A DNA stretch of 23,826 nt from assembly GCA_049644265.1 (NCBI GenBank), contig JBARRO010000003.1, forward strand, positions 1 through 23,826, read 5' to 3'. Source of the stretch: JBARRO01 sp049644265 (GTDB lineage Bacteria; Bacteroidota; Ignavibacteria; UBA10030). Below are positions 8,335 through 15,202 of the stretch, one piece after another (the first letter of the stretch is position 1; every line of letters starts with the position of its first letter). The notes under the pieces were generated by a model. That model was not told where the DNA came from. It saw only the letters and a program-made list of their open reading frames with translations, and searched no databases. The position numbers and the translations under genes were made by a program.

Positions 8335-9594
8335 TTAGTTTTTGAGTCGGTACAAATTCTGTCCTGCGTTTTCCACCACGAGAAGGTTCTCATCCTTACG
8401 GGACCGCCACTCGTCGAGGTTCATCGTCCGGGGATCCCGGTAACCCAGGTTGACACTCCGACACACCTCTTCGGGTATTCCGGTTGCGAGGGTCACGGAA
8501 ATTCGCGGATGCTCGACTCCGTTTTCGAATGTTCCAATTCCTCTGACGTTCGTCGAATGAGCAAGAATCAGTTTCGGTTCATTCCTGAAGCGATCCCACT
8601 GTTTCACAAAATAATCCAGAACATGGTATCCAACTTTCCGGATCTGCTCACCGTGAACGAACGAAATTTCCCTGATGTGTGGTCCGTAGACGATTACTTC
8701 CCCGCCGTCAGCCACAACCGGTTCCATTTTGTAGACCGCCTTTCCCCCCACCCACAATTCCTCATAGATCGGCGGTGTAATGGAAAGAACCTGGCGGAAG
8801 GGTTTGTCGACGTAGTCGACGTGCACTTTCGCGGAAACGTCGGCCGCCCGGGACCATGATTCCCGCGGCTCACCAACAAACAGGGACGAAAGGCGGTCTT
8901 CCTCGTCCACCGTGAATGCAAAGCATGTGGTGGGAACCTTAATGAATGAAGCGCCGCGGTCAATCACCCGACGCGTGGGCGTGTCCTTCACGCCGTTGAC
9001 CACAGGGTTTGTAATGACGGCAGCCATCCAGTGGAAGGTTTGAATAATATCAAGTCCGCCACAGCCCGGGAAAAAGTACTTATTGCCACCCGAAAAACCT
9101 ACAGATTCATGCGGAACAACGGGACTTACGATCAGGATGTGGTCGCATTCGATGAGCCTCTTGTTGACCGTTACGCGCACGTCTTCCTTGAATAGTTCGC
9201 CGGAAATCCCTGAAATCTCAGACGCCGGGATTGTCCCGATCAGTGCCAGGGCAGATGGGTTGTCATGCTCATGATTATAGAAGCGGACGTTGGGATATTT
9301 CGAGCGATGGTCGGCGCGGGTGATTCCGACAAGATGGTAGATCTGTTCCATGCTCTCGGCGTGGTGCGTTCCGGTCGCAACCAGAAAATCCAGAGACCGC
9401 ACCTTCTTTCCCACAAGGTCAAAGATGATCCGGAAGAAGAGATCGATCGGAGCGTGGCGGGTGTGGTCGGGAATGAGAACGAGAACTTTCTTGTTCGTCA
9501 GATCGGTTAGGGAGAGAGCGTTTGCACAGATCTCCTGGATCTCTTCTCGAGAAAGAGTTGTTTCTCCCATTCTTTTTCCGACTACCGAGTCCAC
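8335..9594 (-). CDS. larA: LarA-family nickel-pincer-nucleotide racemase/epimerase (possible D-gluconate 2-epimerase)
   Basis: Enzymes of this superfamily invert the alpha-carbon of 2-hydroxyacids using a nickel-pincer nucleotide; lactate racemase is the prototype, and malate, hydroxyglutarate and D-gluconate members are known. In these 419 residues I see the LarA N-domain motif IPDHTRH (41-47), GTHH (75-78) with the catalytic-type His77, PHESVGFSGGNKYFFPG (161-177) containing H162 and K172 (equivalent to the cofactor-linking lysine) and H188 as likely nickel ligand. The GTG at 9594 has AGGTGG 4 nt upstream and overlaps the previous gene by 13 nt. An ATG at 9570 is the alternative. The cofactor makers LarB, LarC and LarE are absent from the window. 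Its place among uronate and hexonate genes argues for a sugar-acid substrate, for example D-mannonate/D-gluconate, rather than lactate. Confidence 0.85.
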   Translation of the reverse strand: MDSVVGKRMGETTLSREEIQEICANALSLTDLTNKKVLVLIPDHTRHAPIDLFFRIIFDLVGKKVRSLDFLVATGTHHAESMEQIYHLVGITRADHRSKYPNVRFYNHEHDNPSALALIGTIPASEISGISGELFKEDVRVTVNKRLIECDHILIVSPVVPHESVGFSGGNKYFFPGCGGLDIIQTFHWMAAVITNPVVNGVKDTPTRRVIDRGASFIKVPTTCFAFTVDEEDRLSSLFVGEPRESWSRAADVSAKVHVDYVDKPFRQVLSITPPIYEELWVGGKAVYKMEPVVADGGEVIVYGPHIREISFVHGEQIRKVGYHVLDYFVKQWDRFRNEPKLILAHSTNVRGIGTFENGVEHPRISVTLATGIPEEVCRSVNLGYRDPRTMNLDEWRSRKDENLLVVENAGQNLYRLKN

Positions 9595-10763
9595 GATTCC
9601 ACCTGTTTTGGACTTGTGACGTTGAATCGAAGCGCTTTCAATGCTTGCTCGACCTGGCCGGAACTGGAGGAAAGTGAAACCGCCCCGTTCACAAATTCGC
9701 GGCGAACACGATAGTTCGCACGGAGGCGCATGAAATACGCAGCGTGTTCCTGCTGCGGCACGGCGATTATTTCACGAAGTTGCCGGTCATCCTGCTCAAT
9801 GTCGTAGAACGGACGCATCGCCTGAAGAAGCGCCTCCTCAAGAGAACGGACGCTTATACTCACCGGACCTGAAGCAATTCTTGGGAGAAAGCTCTGAGCC
9901 CGGCGCAAGGCTGGAACCGAAAGGTACGAACAGAGCGCTTCATAGATCATCTGGACAGCATTTACTTTTCCTTCAAGGGAATACCCGGCGATATGAGGCG
10001 TTCCAAGAAACACCGACTGGAGCAGACCGGTGTCCACCGAGGGCTCACCTTCCCACACGTCAAGAATCGCAGCGGACAGATGACCTGTTTCGAGCATCTG
10101 TTTCAGTGCAGGGGGTTCGATAACGGGGCCGCGTGAGGTATTGACCAGAACCGCACCGCGTTTCATTCTCCCCAATCTTTTCTCATCAAACAAGTGATAT
10201 GTGGCATCCTGACCCGATTTTGTCAAAGGCACGTGGAGCGAGATGATGTCCGCTCCCATCAACTCGTCCAGCGAAACGAACTTTCTGTCACCAGCCTCGC
10301 GAAAGCGAGGAGGGTCGTTTTCAAGCACGTTCATTCCGAGCGCCCTTGCGATATTTACGACTTTGCTCCCTACATTACCGACCCCGACAACGCCAAGAGT
10401 TTTTCCCGACAAGGAGGCGTTCTTCCTTCGTGCGAGGACACAGAGCGCTGAGGTAACGTATTCTGCGACCGATTGTGAATTGCTTCCGGGTGCACTGGCA
10501 AAGGCAATGTTCTGCTTTTTCAAATATTCCAGGTCGACGTGGTCGGTCCCGATCGTCACCGTTCCCACAAATCGCACGCGACTTCCTTCGAGCAAGTCCT
10601 TTCCCACCTTCGTTTCAGACCTTACGATCAGGATGTCGGCATCACGGACTGCTTCGCGCGTTACCTCGCGTGTTTCAAGGGCAACGATCTTCCCCAGATG
10701 ATCGAACGTTTCGATCACGTAGGGAGTGTTTTTATTGGCAACGATGGTGAGAGAAGGGGACAT
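9582..10763 (-). CDS. pdxB: D-isomer 2-hydroxyacid dehydrogenase of the PdxB (4-phosphoerythronate dehydrogenase) type
   Basis: A 393-residue NAD-dependent dehydrogenase closely resembling PdxB, which oxidises 4-phospho-D-erythronate in DXP-independent vitamin B6 synthesis. Typical PdxB features are FVGTVTIGTDHVD (65-77), the nucleotide motif GVVGVGNVG (124-132), DPPR (150-153) and GTPHIAGYSLEGK (254-266). The catalytic residues appear as R211, E240 and H257, three residues offset from E. coli PdxB Arg208, Glu237 and His254. The C-terminal third fits the PdxB dimerisation domain. The ATG lacks an obvious Shine-Dalgarno site. Its stop lies inside the LarA-family gene, implying coupled translation. 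In this locus it may serve hexonate or tetronate metabolism rather than, or as well as, PLP synthesis. Family is solid; the physiological substrate is open. Confidence 0.84.
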   Translation of the reverse strand: MSPSLTIVANKNTPYVIETFDHLGKIVALETREVTREAVRDADILIVRSETKVGKDLLEGSRVRFVGTVTIGTDHVDLEYLKKQNIAFASAPGSNSQSVAEYVTSALCVLARRKNASLSGKTLGVVGVGNVGSKVVNIARALGMNVLENDPPRFREAGDRKFVSLDELMGADIISLHVPLTKSGQDATYHLFDEKRLGRMKRGAVLVNTSRGPVIEPPALKQMLETGHLSAAILDVWEGEPSVDTGLLQSVFLGTPHIAGYSLEGKVNAVQMIYEALCSYLSVPALRRAQSFLPRIASGPVSISVRSLEEALLQAMRPFYDIEQDDRQLREIIAVPQQEHAAYFMRLRANYRVRREFVNGAVSLSSSSGQVEQALKALRFNVTSPKQVESWTR

Positions 10764-10842
10764 GGGCTTAGGAGAAGCTTGGAAATTGATTCATTGACTG
10801 ATTGATGAATGGTGAGTGGTTAAATGGTTAATCGGCTAATTT

Positions 10843-10863
10843 GTGAGTGGTGAGTGGTGAGTT
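10843..10863. repeat. Tandem GTGAGTG repeat
   Basis: Two exact 7-bp GTGAGTG units (10843-10849, 10850-10856) are followed by a degenerate copy, within the 165-bp gap 10764-10928 between the SDR gene and the pdxB-like gene. The rest of the gap is low-complexity TGATTGAT/GGTTAA-like sequence with no ORF, and I could not recognise a promoter in it. Confidence 0.6.
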
Positions 10864-10890
10864 GTTTATTGGTTGATGGCGTCTGCGCGC

Positions 10891-10918
10891 ACTCATAGAC
10901 TCATAGACTCATAGACTC
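10891..10918. repeat. Tandem 8-bp ACTCATAG repeat (3.5 copies)
   Basis: Three exact ACTCATAG units at 10891-10914 plus a partial ACTC lie 11 nt beyond the stop of the SDR gene at 10929. It is a simple repeat of the kind that changes copy number by slippage. It is non-coding, and no function is evident. Confidence 0.8.
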
Positions 10919-10928
10919 CCTCATCTCC

Positions 10929-11711
10929 TCAAATCGTCATCGCAGTAAATCCACCATCGACGGCTATGACTGCTCCCGTTACAAATGACGACGCCTTGGA
11001 AGAAGCAAGCCAAACTACCGCACCCGCAAGTTCATCGGCCTCCCCGAAACGGGCCATGGGCGTATGGCCAAAGATCGACTTCTTCCGCTCTTCGGTCAGG
11101 ATCTTTCGGTTCTGTTCTGCGGGGAAGAATCCTGGCATGATGGCGTTGACCCGGATGCCCTGGGTCGCCCATTCACGCGCGAGGAAACGGGTCATGTTGT
11201 TCACGCCCGCCTTCGAAATCGAATACGTGAACACTTTCGACAATGGAATCTCGGACGACGCGGAAGAAATATTGATGATGCTCCCCTGAATCTTCTGGTC
11301 GAGCATGTATCGTGCAAACACCCGGCAAGCCTGAAACACGCCTTTCAGGTTTGTGTCCAGAATTCTCTGCCATTCCTCGTCCTTGATTTCAAAGACAGGA
11401 GTGGGAGAGTTGACACCAGGCGCATTAACGAGAATATCCACATGCTTCCACTGTGCCACAATCTCCTTGAGCGCTTCTTCAAGTTTGGTTCGCGACGAGG
11501 TATCCGCCTGCACTGCGATGGCTTTTCCCCCCGAGTTCTTTATGGAGGAAACCCGCTTTTCCGCTCCTTCAATGTTGTTGTGGTACAAGATCGCCACACT
11601 GGCTCCCGCTTTTGCCAATGCCTCAGCCATGCTTCCACCAAGGACACCGCTTCCTCCGATTACTGCTGCGACTTTTCCGGACAGGCCGTACATCTCATCC
11701 AGATACGACAT
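10929..11711 (-). CDS. SDR-family oxidoreductase, probable D-mannonate oxidoreductase (fructuronate reductase)
   Basis: A classical short-chain dehydrogenase of 260 residues. It has a Rossmann glycine motif (GGSGVLGG, 19-26), NAPG (96-99), catalytic N121, S150, Y163 and K167 (YSISK), and PGFFPAEQNR after the active site. That last motif, with the C-terminal VTGAVIAVDGGF, resembles SDR-type D-mannonate oxidoreductases of Thermotoga and Bacteroides rather than KduD, which is a separate gene here. The likely reaction is D-fructuronate to D-mannonate with NAD(P)H. The ATG at 11711 has AAGGGA at good spacing, whereas the longer reading starts with TTG at 11717. It follows the MFS transporter by 17 nt, so import and reduction are probably co-expressed. 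Substrate assignment is by similarity of motifs only; it could be another keto-uronate reductase. Confidence 0.75.
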   Translation of the reverse strand: MSYLDEMYGLSGKVAAVIGGSGVLGGSMAEALAKAGASVAILYHNNIEGAEKRVSSIKNSGGKAIAVQADTSSRTKLEEALKEIVAQWKHVDILVNAPGVNSPTPVFEIKDEEWQRILDTNLKGVFQACRVFARYMLDQKIQGSIINISSASSEIPLSKVFTYSISKAGVNNMTRFLAREWATQGIRVNAIMPGFFPAEQNRKILTEERKKSIFGHTPMARFGEADELAGAVVWLASSKASSFVTGAVIAVDGGFTAMTI

Positions 11712-11728
11712 GGGCAAATCCCTTTCGA

Positions 11729-13054
11729 CTAAGACTGCTTGATTTCAAACGGTTCAAATTTTGGTGCAAGAAGATGATGAATGGCGAACGTGACGAGGTA
11801 GGCAAAGGCGCAAACCGCAAACATGATCGCGTAGCCCGGTGTCACGTCGCCCGATGCTTTGAACGTATCGAGCACTCTTCCGGTGATGATGGGGAACAAA
11901 ATCCCGCCGATGGCGCCGGCCATTCCGCCAATTCCGATGACCGATGCGACCGCACGCTTGGGGAACATGTCCGAAACTGTCGTAAACAGATTTGCCGACC
12001 ATGCCTGGTGTGCCGCACCTGCCAGACCGATCAGCAGAACTGCGATCCAGTCGCCAACACTTGTTACCGCAAAGATGGGAAGGACAAGACACGCAAAGAT
12101 GAACATTCCGGTCTTGCGCGCACGGGTTACCGTCCAACCCGATTTGGCCAGAAAACCCGTAACCCATCCGCCGAAAATGCTGAGGACCGTAACGATCGCA
12201 TAGATCGTCACCAGGTGAACCCAGCTTGTTTTGATGTCAAGTCCGCGCGTCTGTTTGAAAAAATCCGGAAGCCAGATGAGGAAGAACCACCAGATGGGGT
12301 CCGTGGTGAATTTTGCGAAAATGAACGACCAGGTCTGACGATAGCTGAGCAGGCTGGCCCAGGGAACTTTTTCCTGGCTTGTGTCCTCTCGGTCGCTGCG
12401 AATAAACTCGAGTTCCTTCGCTTTGATGTATTTCGACTTCTCGGGGACATTGTAGAACGGGATCCAGAGGAAGAGCCAGAGAAATCCTGCAATCCCTGCC
12501 ACAATGAACGCCGCCTGCCATCCCCAGGTCAGAGCGATCCATGGGACAACTGCGGGCGCAATAATCGCACCGACATTGGTGCCCGCGTTGAAGATGCTCG
12601 TCGCAAACGCACGCTCCCTTTTGGGGAACCAAAGCGCAACCGCTTTAATGGCCGAAGGAAAATTTCCACCCTCGCCTGCGCCAAGGGCAATCCGGGCAAA
12701 CATGAAACCGCTCACACTCGCAACCAACGCATGACCCAGCGCGGCAACACTCCATGCAGCAATGGAAACTGCATATCCGATTTTTGTCCCGTACTTGTCG
12801 ATGAACCATCCAAATGCCAGAAGACCAACGGCGTAGGCACCCTGGAAGGCGGCGTTGACAAGGCCAAATTCCTCATTTGTCCATCCCAGTTGAATATCCA
12901 GCATCGGCTTGAGCAATGCAAGAATCTGCCGGTCGATGTAGTTAACCGTGGTTGCAAAAAAGAGCAGACCGCATACCACCCAACGATAGCGTCCGATGCT
13001 TTCCTGAATGGTGCCTTCGCCCTGGGCGGTGCTGATGGAGTGTGAGTCTGGCAT
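11729..13054 (-). CDS. MFS transporter of the anion:cation symporter (hexuronate, ExuT-like) family
   Basis: A 441-residue inner-membrane carrier with about 12 hydrophobic segments. The first-helix motif NYIDRQILALLKP (38-50) and the early stretch with GWFIDKYGTK (MFS motif A position) fit the ACS family, which includes ExuT and other hexuronate/aldonate proton symporters. Further typical segments are GAGEGGNFPSAIKAVALWFP and AHQAWSANLFTTVSDMFP. It would bring uronates or unsaturated uronates released in the periplasm into the cytoplasm. It is 17 nt upstream of the SDR gene and separated from the GH88 gene by a 186-bp non-coding gap, so it may begin its own transcript. AAAGGA lies before the ATG. 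Family confident; the exact sugar acid is inferred from neighbours. Confidence 0.87.
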   Translation of the reverse strand: MPDSHSISTAQGEGTIQESIGRYRWVVCGLLFFATTVNYIDRQILALLKPMLDIQLGWTNEEFGLVNAAFQGAYAVGLLAFGWFIDKYGTKIGYAVSIAAWSVAALGHALVASVSGFMFARIALGAGEGGNFPSAIKAVALWFPKRERAFATSIFNAGTNVGAIIAPAVVPWIALTWGWQAAFIVAGIAGFLWLFLWIPFYNVPEKSKYIKAKELEFIRSDREDTSQEKVPWASLLSYRQTWSFIFAKFTTDPIWWFFLIWLPDFFKQTRGLDIKTSWVHLVTIYAIVTVLSIFGGWVTGFLAKSGWTVTRARKTGMFIFACLVLPIFAVTSVGDWIAVLLIGLAGAAHQAWSANLFTTVSDMFPKRAVASVIGIGGMAGAIGGILFPIITGRVLDTFKASGDVTPGYAIMFAVCAFAYLVTFAIHHLLAPKFEPFEIKQS

Positions 13055-13075
13055 TCTCGGAGTCCTTTAGGTTAA

Positions 13076-13227
13076 TGGAACACGGAAGAATCAGAAAGAA
13101 CGGAAAAACACTGATAAAAAAACTTGCGTTTTCCATCCGTGTGAATCCGTAGGATCGGTTGTTTCCGTATTCCATTTCCAAAGCAATAGAACACCGAAGA
13201 GGCCGATGGGATGGATGGACACGGATG
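13076..13227. repeat. Non-coding inverted-repeat region of the 'ATCCGTGTGAATCCGT' type
   Basis: The 186-bp gap between the GH88 and MFS genes contains TGGAACACGGAA (13076-13087) paired with TTCCGTATTCCA (13163-13174, one mismatch), and CATCCGTGT (13134-13142) paired with ACACGGATG (13219-13227). The central ATCCGTGTGAATCCGT resembles ATTCGTGTGATTCGTG in the 7102-7236 element, so both may belong to one dispersed repeat family. No ORF or clear promoter is seen. Confidence 0.5.
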
Positions 13228-13240
13228 AGTTTTTGTTGTT

Positions 13241-14440
13241 TCAGTGCCCAATGGAATCTCTCTGGTAACGCGAAATCGCTTCAAGAAAATAGTAATCGCC
13301 GTAGATCAATGAGACATCCACTTCTGAGTTTGCGGGCCGGCTGCCGGTTGCATGATTAAGAATTCCCATCGAGGGGGTTCCCTCCGAGAGATACGGCGGA
13401 CCACACAGAGAAGCGAGGATGTTCTTCGCTGTCGAACGATATCGTGTGGCGAGAGTTCGATCCTTCGTCAGCGACGACAGCTCAAACAGACCAGAACATG
13501 CGATGGAGGCGGCAGACGCATCACGCTCCTCGTTGGGAATGTGCGGCGCCTGGAAATCCCAATACGGAACGCTGTCTTCCGGCAGACGTGCGATAAAATA
13601 GTCTGCAACGCGTTGGGCCGTCGTGAGGAATCGTTCGTCTCCTGATTCTCGATATGCCATGGTGAACCCATAGATAGCCCAGGCCTGGCCCCGTGACCAC
13701 GCCGATTCATCTGCAAAGCCCTGATGGGTCTGTCGAGCAAGGACTTTTCCTGTAGTCGTGTCATAACTGACGACGTGATAGGTGCCGCCATCTGCCCGAA
13801 CATGGTTCTGCGTGGTTTTCAACGCATGACTGACCGCCTGGTTGTAATGCTCACGGGATCCGCCATTTTTCGAGGCCCAAAAGAGCAGCTCAAGGTTCAT
13901 CATATTGTCGATGATGACGGGAAAAAGCCATTTTCTGTTGTCCCAGGACTTGATACAGCCGACGACGGGATTGAACCTTGTCGAGAGCGAGCGGGCTCCC
14001 TGGAGCATCACCTGTTTGCATTGTTCACTGGGATACCGGCGAAGTTCATTCCCAAAGCTCGTCATCATGACGAAACCGACGTCGTGCGTGCGGGTATTCC
14101 ATTGTTGACTTTCAAGACCTGCAGTCCACTTTCTTGCCGCTGTCCCGAGATCCGTATCACCTGTCATTTCAGACGCCAACCAAAGACACCCCGGGAAGAA
14201 TCCAGCAGTCCAATCGCCCGGTTTCACGGATTTCCATGACCCGTCCGGTCCCGTGGTTCGCGGATAGACAACTGAGTCCTGCAAAGCTGTCACAGACTTT
14301 TTCAGCTGGTCCCTTGAATATGAGATTGCATGGCGAACCAAGGAATCGAGGTCTTGAGACACACACACATCCCAGGTCGACTGGCAGGCGAGCGCCATGA
14401 CCATGGTGCGAATATATCGTTCCGTTTTCCAGGGAACCAT
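13241..14440 (-). CDS. GH88 unsaturated glucuronyl hydrolase, exported
   Basis: Hydrolyses the 4,5-unsaturated uronic acid left by polysaccharide lyases, releasing a sugar that opens to 5-keto-4-deoxyuronate for KduI. The 399 residues form the expected alpha6/alpha6 barrel. Motifs are GDWTAGFFPGCLW (75-87), RTHDVGF (117-123) with D120, the equivalent of the catalytic-type Asp88 of Bacillus UGL, IIDNMMNLELLFWAS (176-190) with D178, the equivalent of Asp149, and SAWSRGQAWAIYG. The N-terminus has a short basic and hydrophobic stretch with Cys19 (MALACQS), possibly a weak lipoprotein or Sec signal, so a periplasmic site is likely but not certain. It begins 9 nt after kduD in the regulator-kduD-GH88 operon. 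GH88 rather than GH105 is favoured by these motifs. Confidence 0.92.
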   Translation of the reverse strand: MVPWKTERYIRTMVMALACQSTWDVCVSQDLDSLVRHAISYSRDQLKKSVTALQDSVVYPRTTGPDGSWKSVKPGDWTAGFFPGCLWLASEMTGDTDLGTAARKWTAGLESQQWNTRTHDVGFVMMTSFGNELRRYPSEQCKQVMLQGARSLSTRFNPVVGCIKSWDNRKWLFPVIIDNMMNLELLFWASKNGGSREHYNQAVSHALKTTQNHVRADGGTYHVVSYDTTTGKVLARQTHQGFADESAWSRGQAWAIYGFTMAYRESGDERFLTTAQRVADYFIARLPEDSVPYWDFQAPHIPNEERDASAASIACSGLFELSSLTKDRTLATRYRSTAKNILASLCGPPYLSEGTPSMGILNHATGSRPANSEVDVSLIYGDYYFLEAISRYQRDSIGH

Positions 14441-14449
14441 TGTCTTTCG

Positions 14450-15202
14450 CTATCGCCCCATCCAGCCGCCGTCGACAAGCAGCACGTGACCGTTCACGTA
14501 ATCCGACGCGGATGACGCAAGAAACACTGCGACCCCTTTCAGGTCATCGGGAGTTCCCCACCGTCCAGCCGGAATCCGATCCAGAATTGTTTTTGAGCGG
14601 ACTGCGTCTTCCCGCAGAGCTTTCGTATTGTTGGTGGCCATATACCCCGGGGCGATGGCATTCACATTGATGCCGAGCGGAGCCCATTCGTTTGCCAGTG
14701 CTTTCGTGATTTGCGCAACCGCGCCTTTGCTTGCGGAATACGACGGAACGAAGATTCCCCCCTGGAAGCTCAGCAACGAAGCAACGTTGATTATCTTTCC
14801 CTTCTTTTGTTTCAGCATCACGCGACCCGCCGCCTGGCACAGAAAGAAGACAGCCCTTGAGTTCACCGTCATCACCTCATCCCAGTCCTTCTCCGAGAAT
14901 TCGGCTGCGGGCGTGCGGCGAATGATTCCCGCATTGTTAATAAGGATGTCTATGCGGCCGTACTCTTTCATCACCCTATCGACAATCTTCTGCGGCGAAT
15001 CCTTGTGCATCAAGTCCGCAATGATGGAAATGCTCCTTCTTCCGAGAGTTTTTATTTGTTCTTCCATCCCTTTCGATGAAACCCTGTCCACGAGGACAAC
15101 GTCGGCTCCGGCTTCCGCCAGGCCGAGCGACATTCCGCCGCCGAGGCCCGTGCTGCCGCCGGTGACTATGGCAATCTTACCGCTGAGGTCAAAGAGCTCC
15201 AT
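14450..15202 (-). CDS. kduD: 2-dehydro-3-deoxy-D-gluconate 5-dehydrogenase KduD
   Basis: Cytoplasmic SDR interconverting 3-deoxy-D-glycero-2,5-hexodiulosonate and 2-keto-3-deoxygluconate, the step after KduI. The 250 residues carry TGGSTGLGGG (14-23), NNAGIIRR (89-96), catalytic S142, Y155 and K159 (YSASK), the KduD-typical ANEWAPLGINVNAIAPGYM (170-188) with ATNNT, and DRIPAGRWG (208-216). The ending DYVNGHVLLVDGGW is also standard. Its ATG overlaps the stop of the regulator gene as TAATG, with AAGGAG in the regulator's last codons as ribosome site, so its translation is coupled to the regulator. Length and motifs match E. coli KduD throughout. Confidence 0.95.
   Translation of the reverse strand: MELFDLSGKIAIVTGGSTGLGGGMSLGLAEAGADVVLVDRVSSKGMEEQIKTLGRRSISIIADLMHKDSPQKIVDRVMKEYGRIDILINNAGIIRRTPAAEFSEKDWDEVMTVNSRAVFFLCQAAGRVMLKQKKGKIINVASLLSFQGGIFVPSYSASKGAVAQITKALANEWAPLGINVNAIAPGYMATNNTKALREDAVRSKTILDRIPAGRWGTPDDLKGVAVFLASSASDYVNGHVLLVDGGWMGR

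Noticed and set aside
7663..8859. A 398-codon plus-strand open frame
   Set aside because: It spans the ends of two well-supported minus-strand genes (kinase and LarA family) and shows no family motifs, so it is a shadow frame.
9582..10763. Phosphoglycerate dehydrogenase (SerA)
   Set aside because: The HIAGYSLEGK motif, DPPR and the C-terminal region fit PdxB, and no ACT domain is seen.
10891..10918. CRISPR-like array
   Set aside because: The units are 8 bp and contiguous without spacers, so this is a simple tandem repeat.
11612..13045. A 477-codon plus-strand open frame
   Set aside because: It is antisense to the MFS transporter, has a low-complexity charged composition and no recognisable domain. 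The minus frame gives a clear 12-helix carrier.
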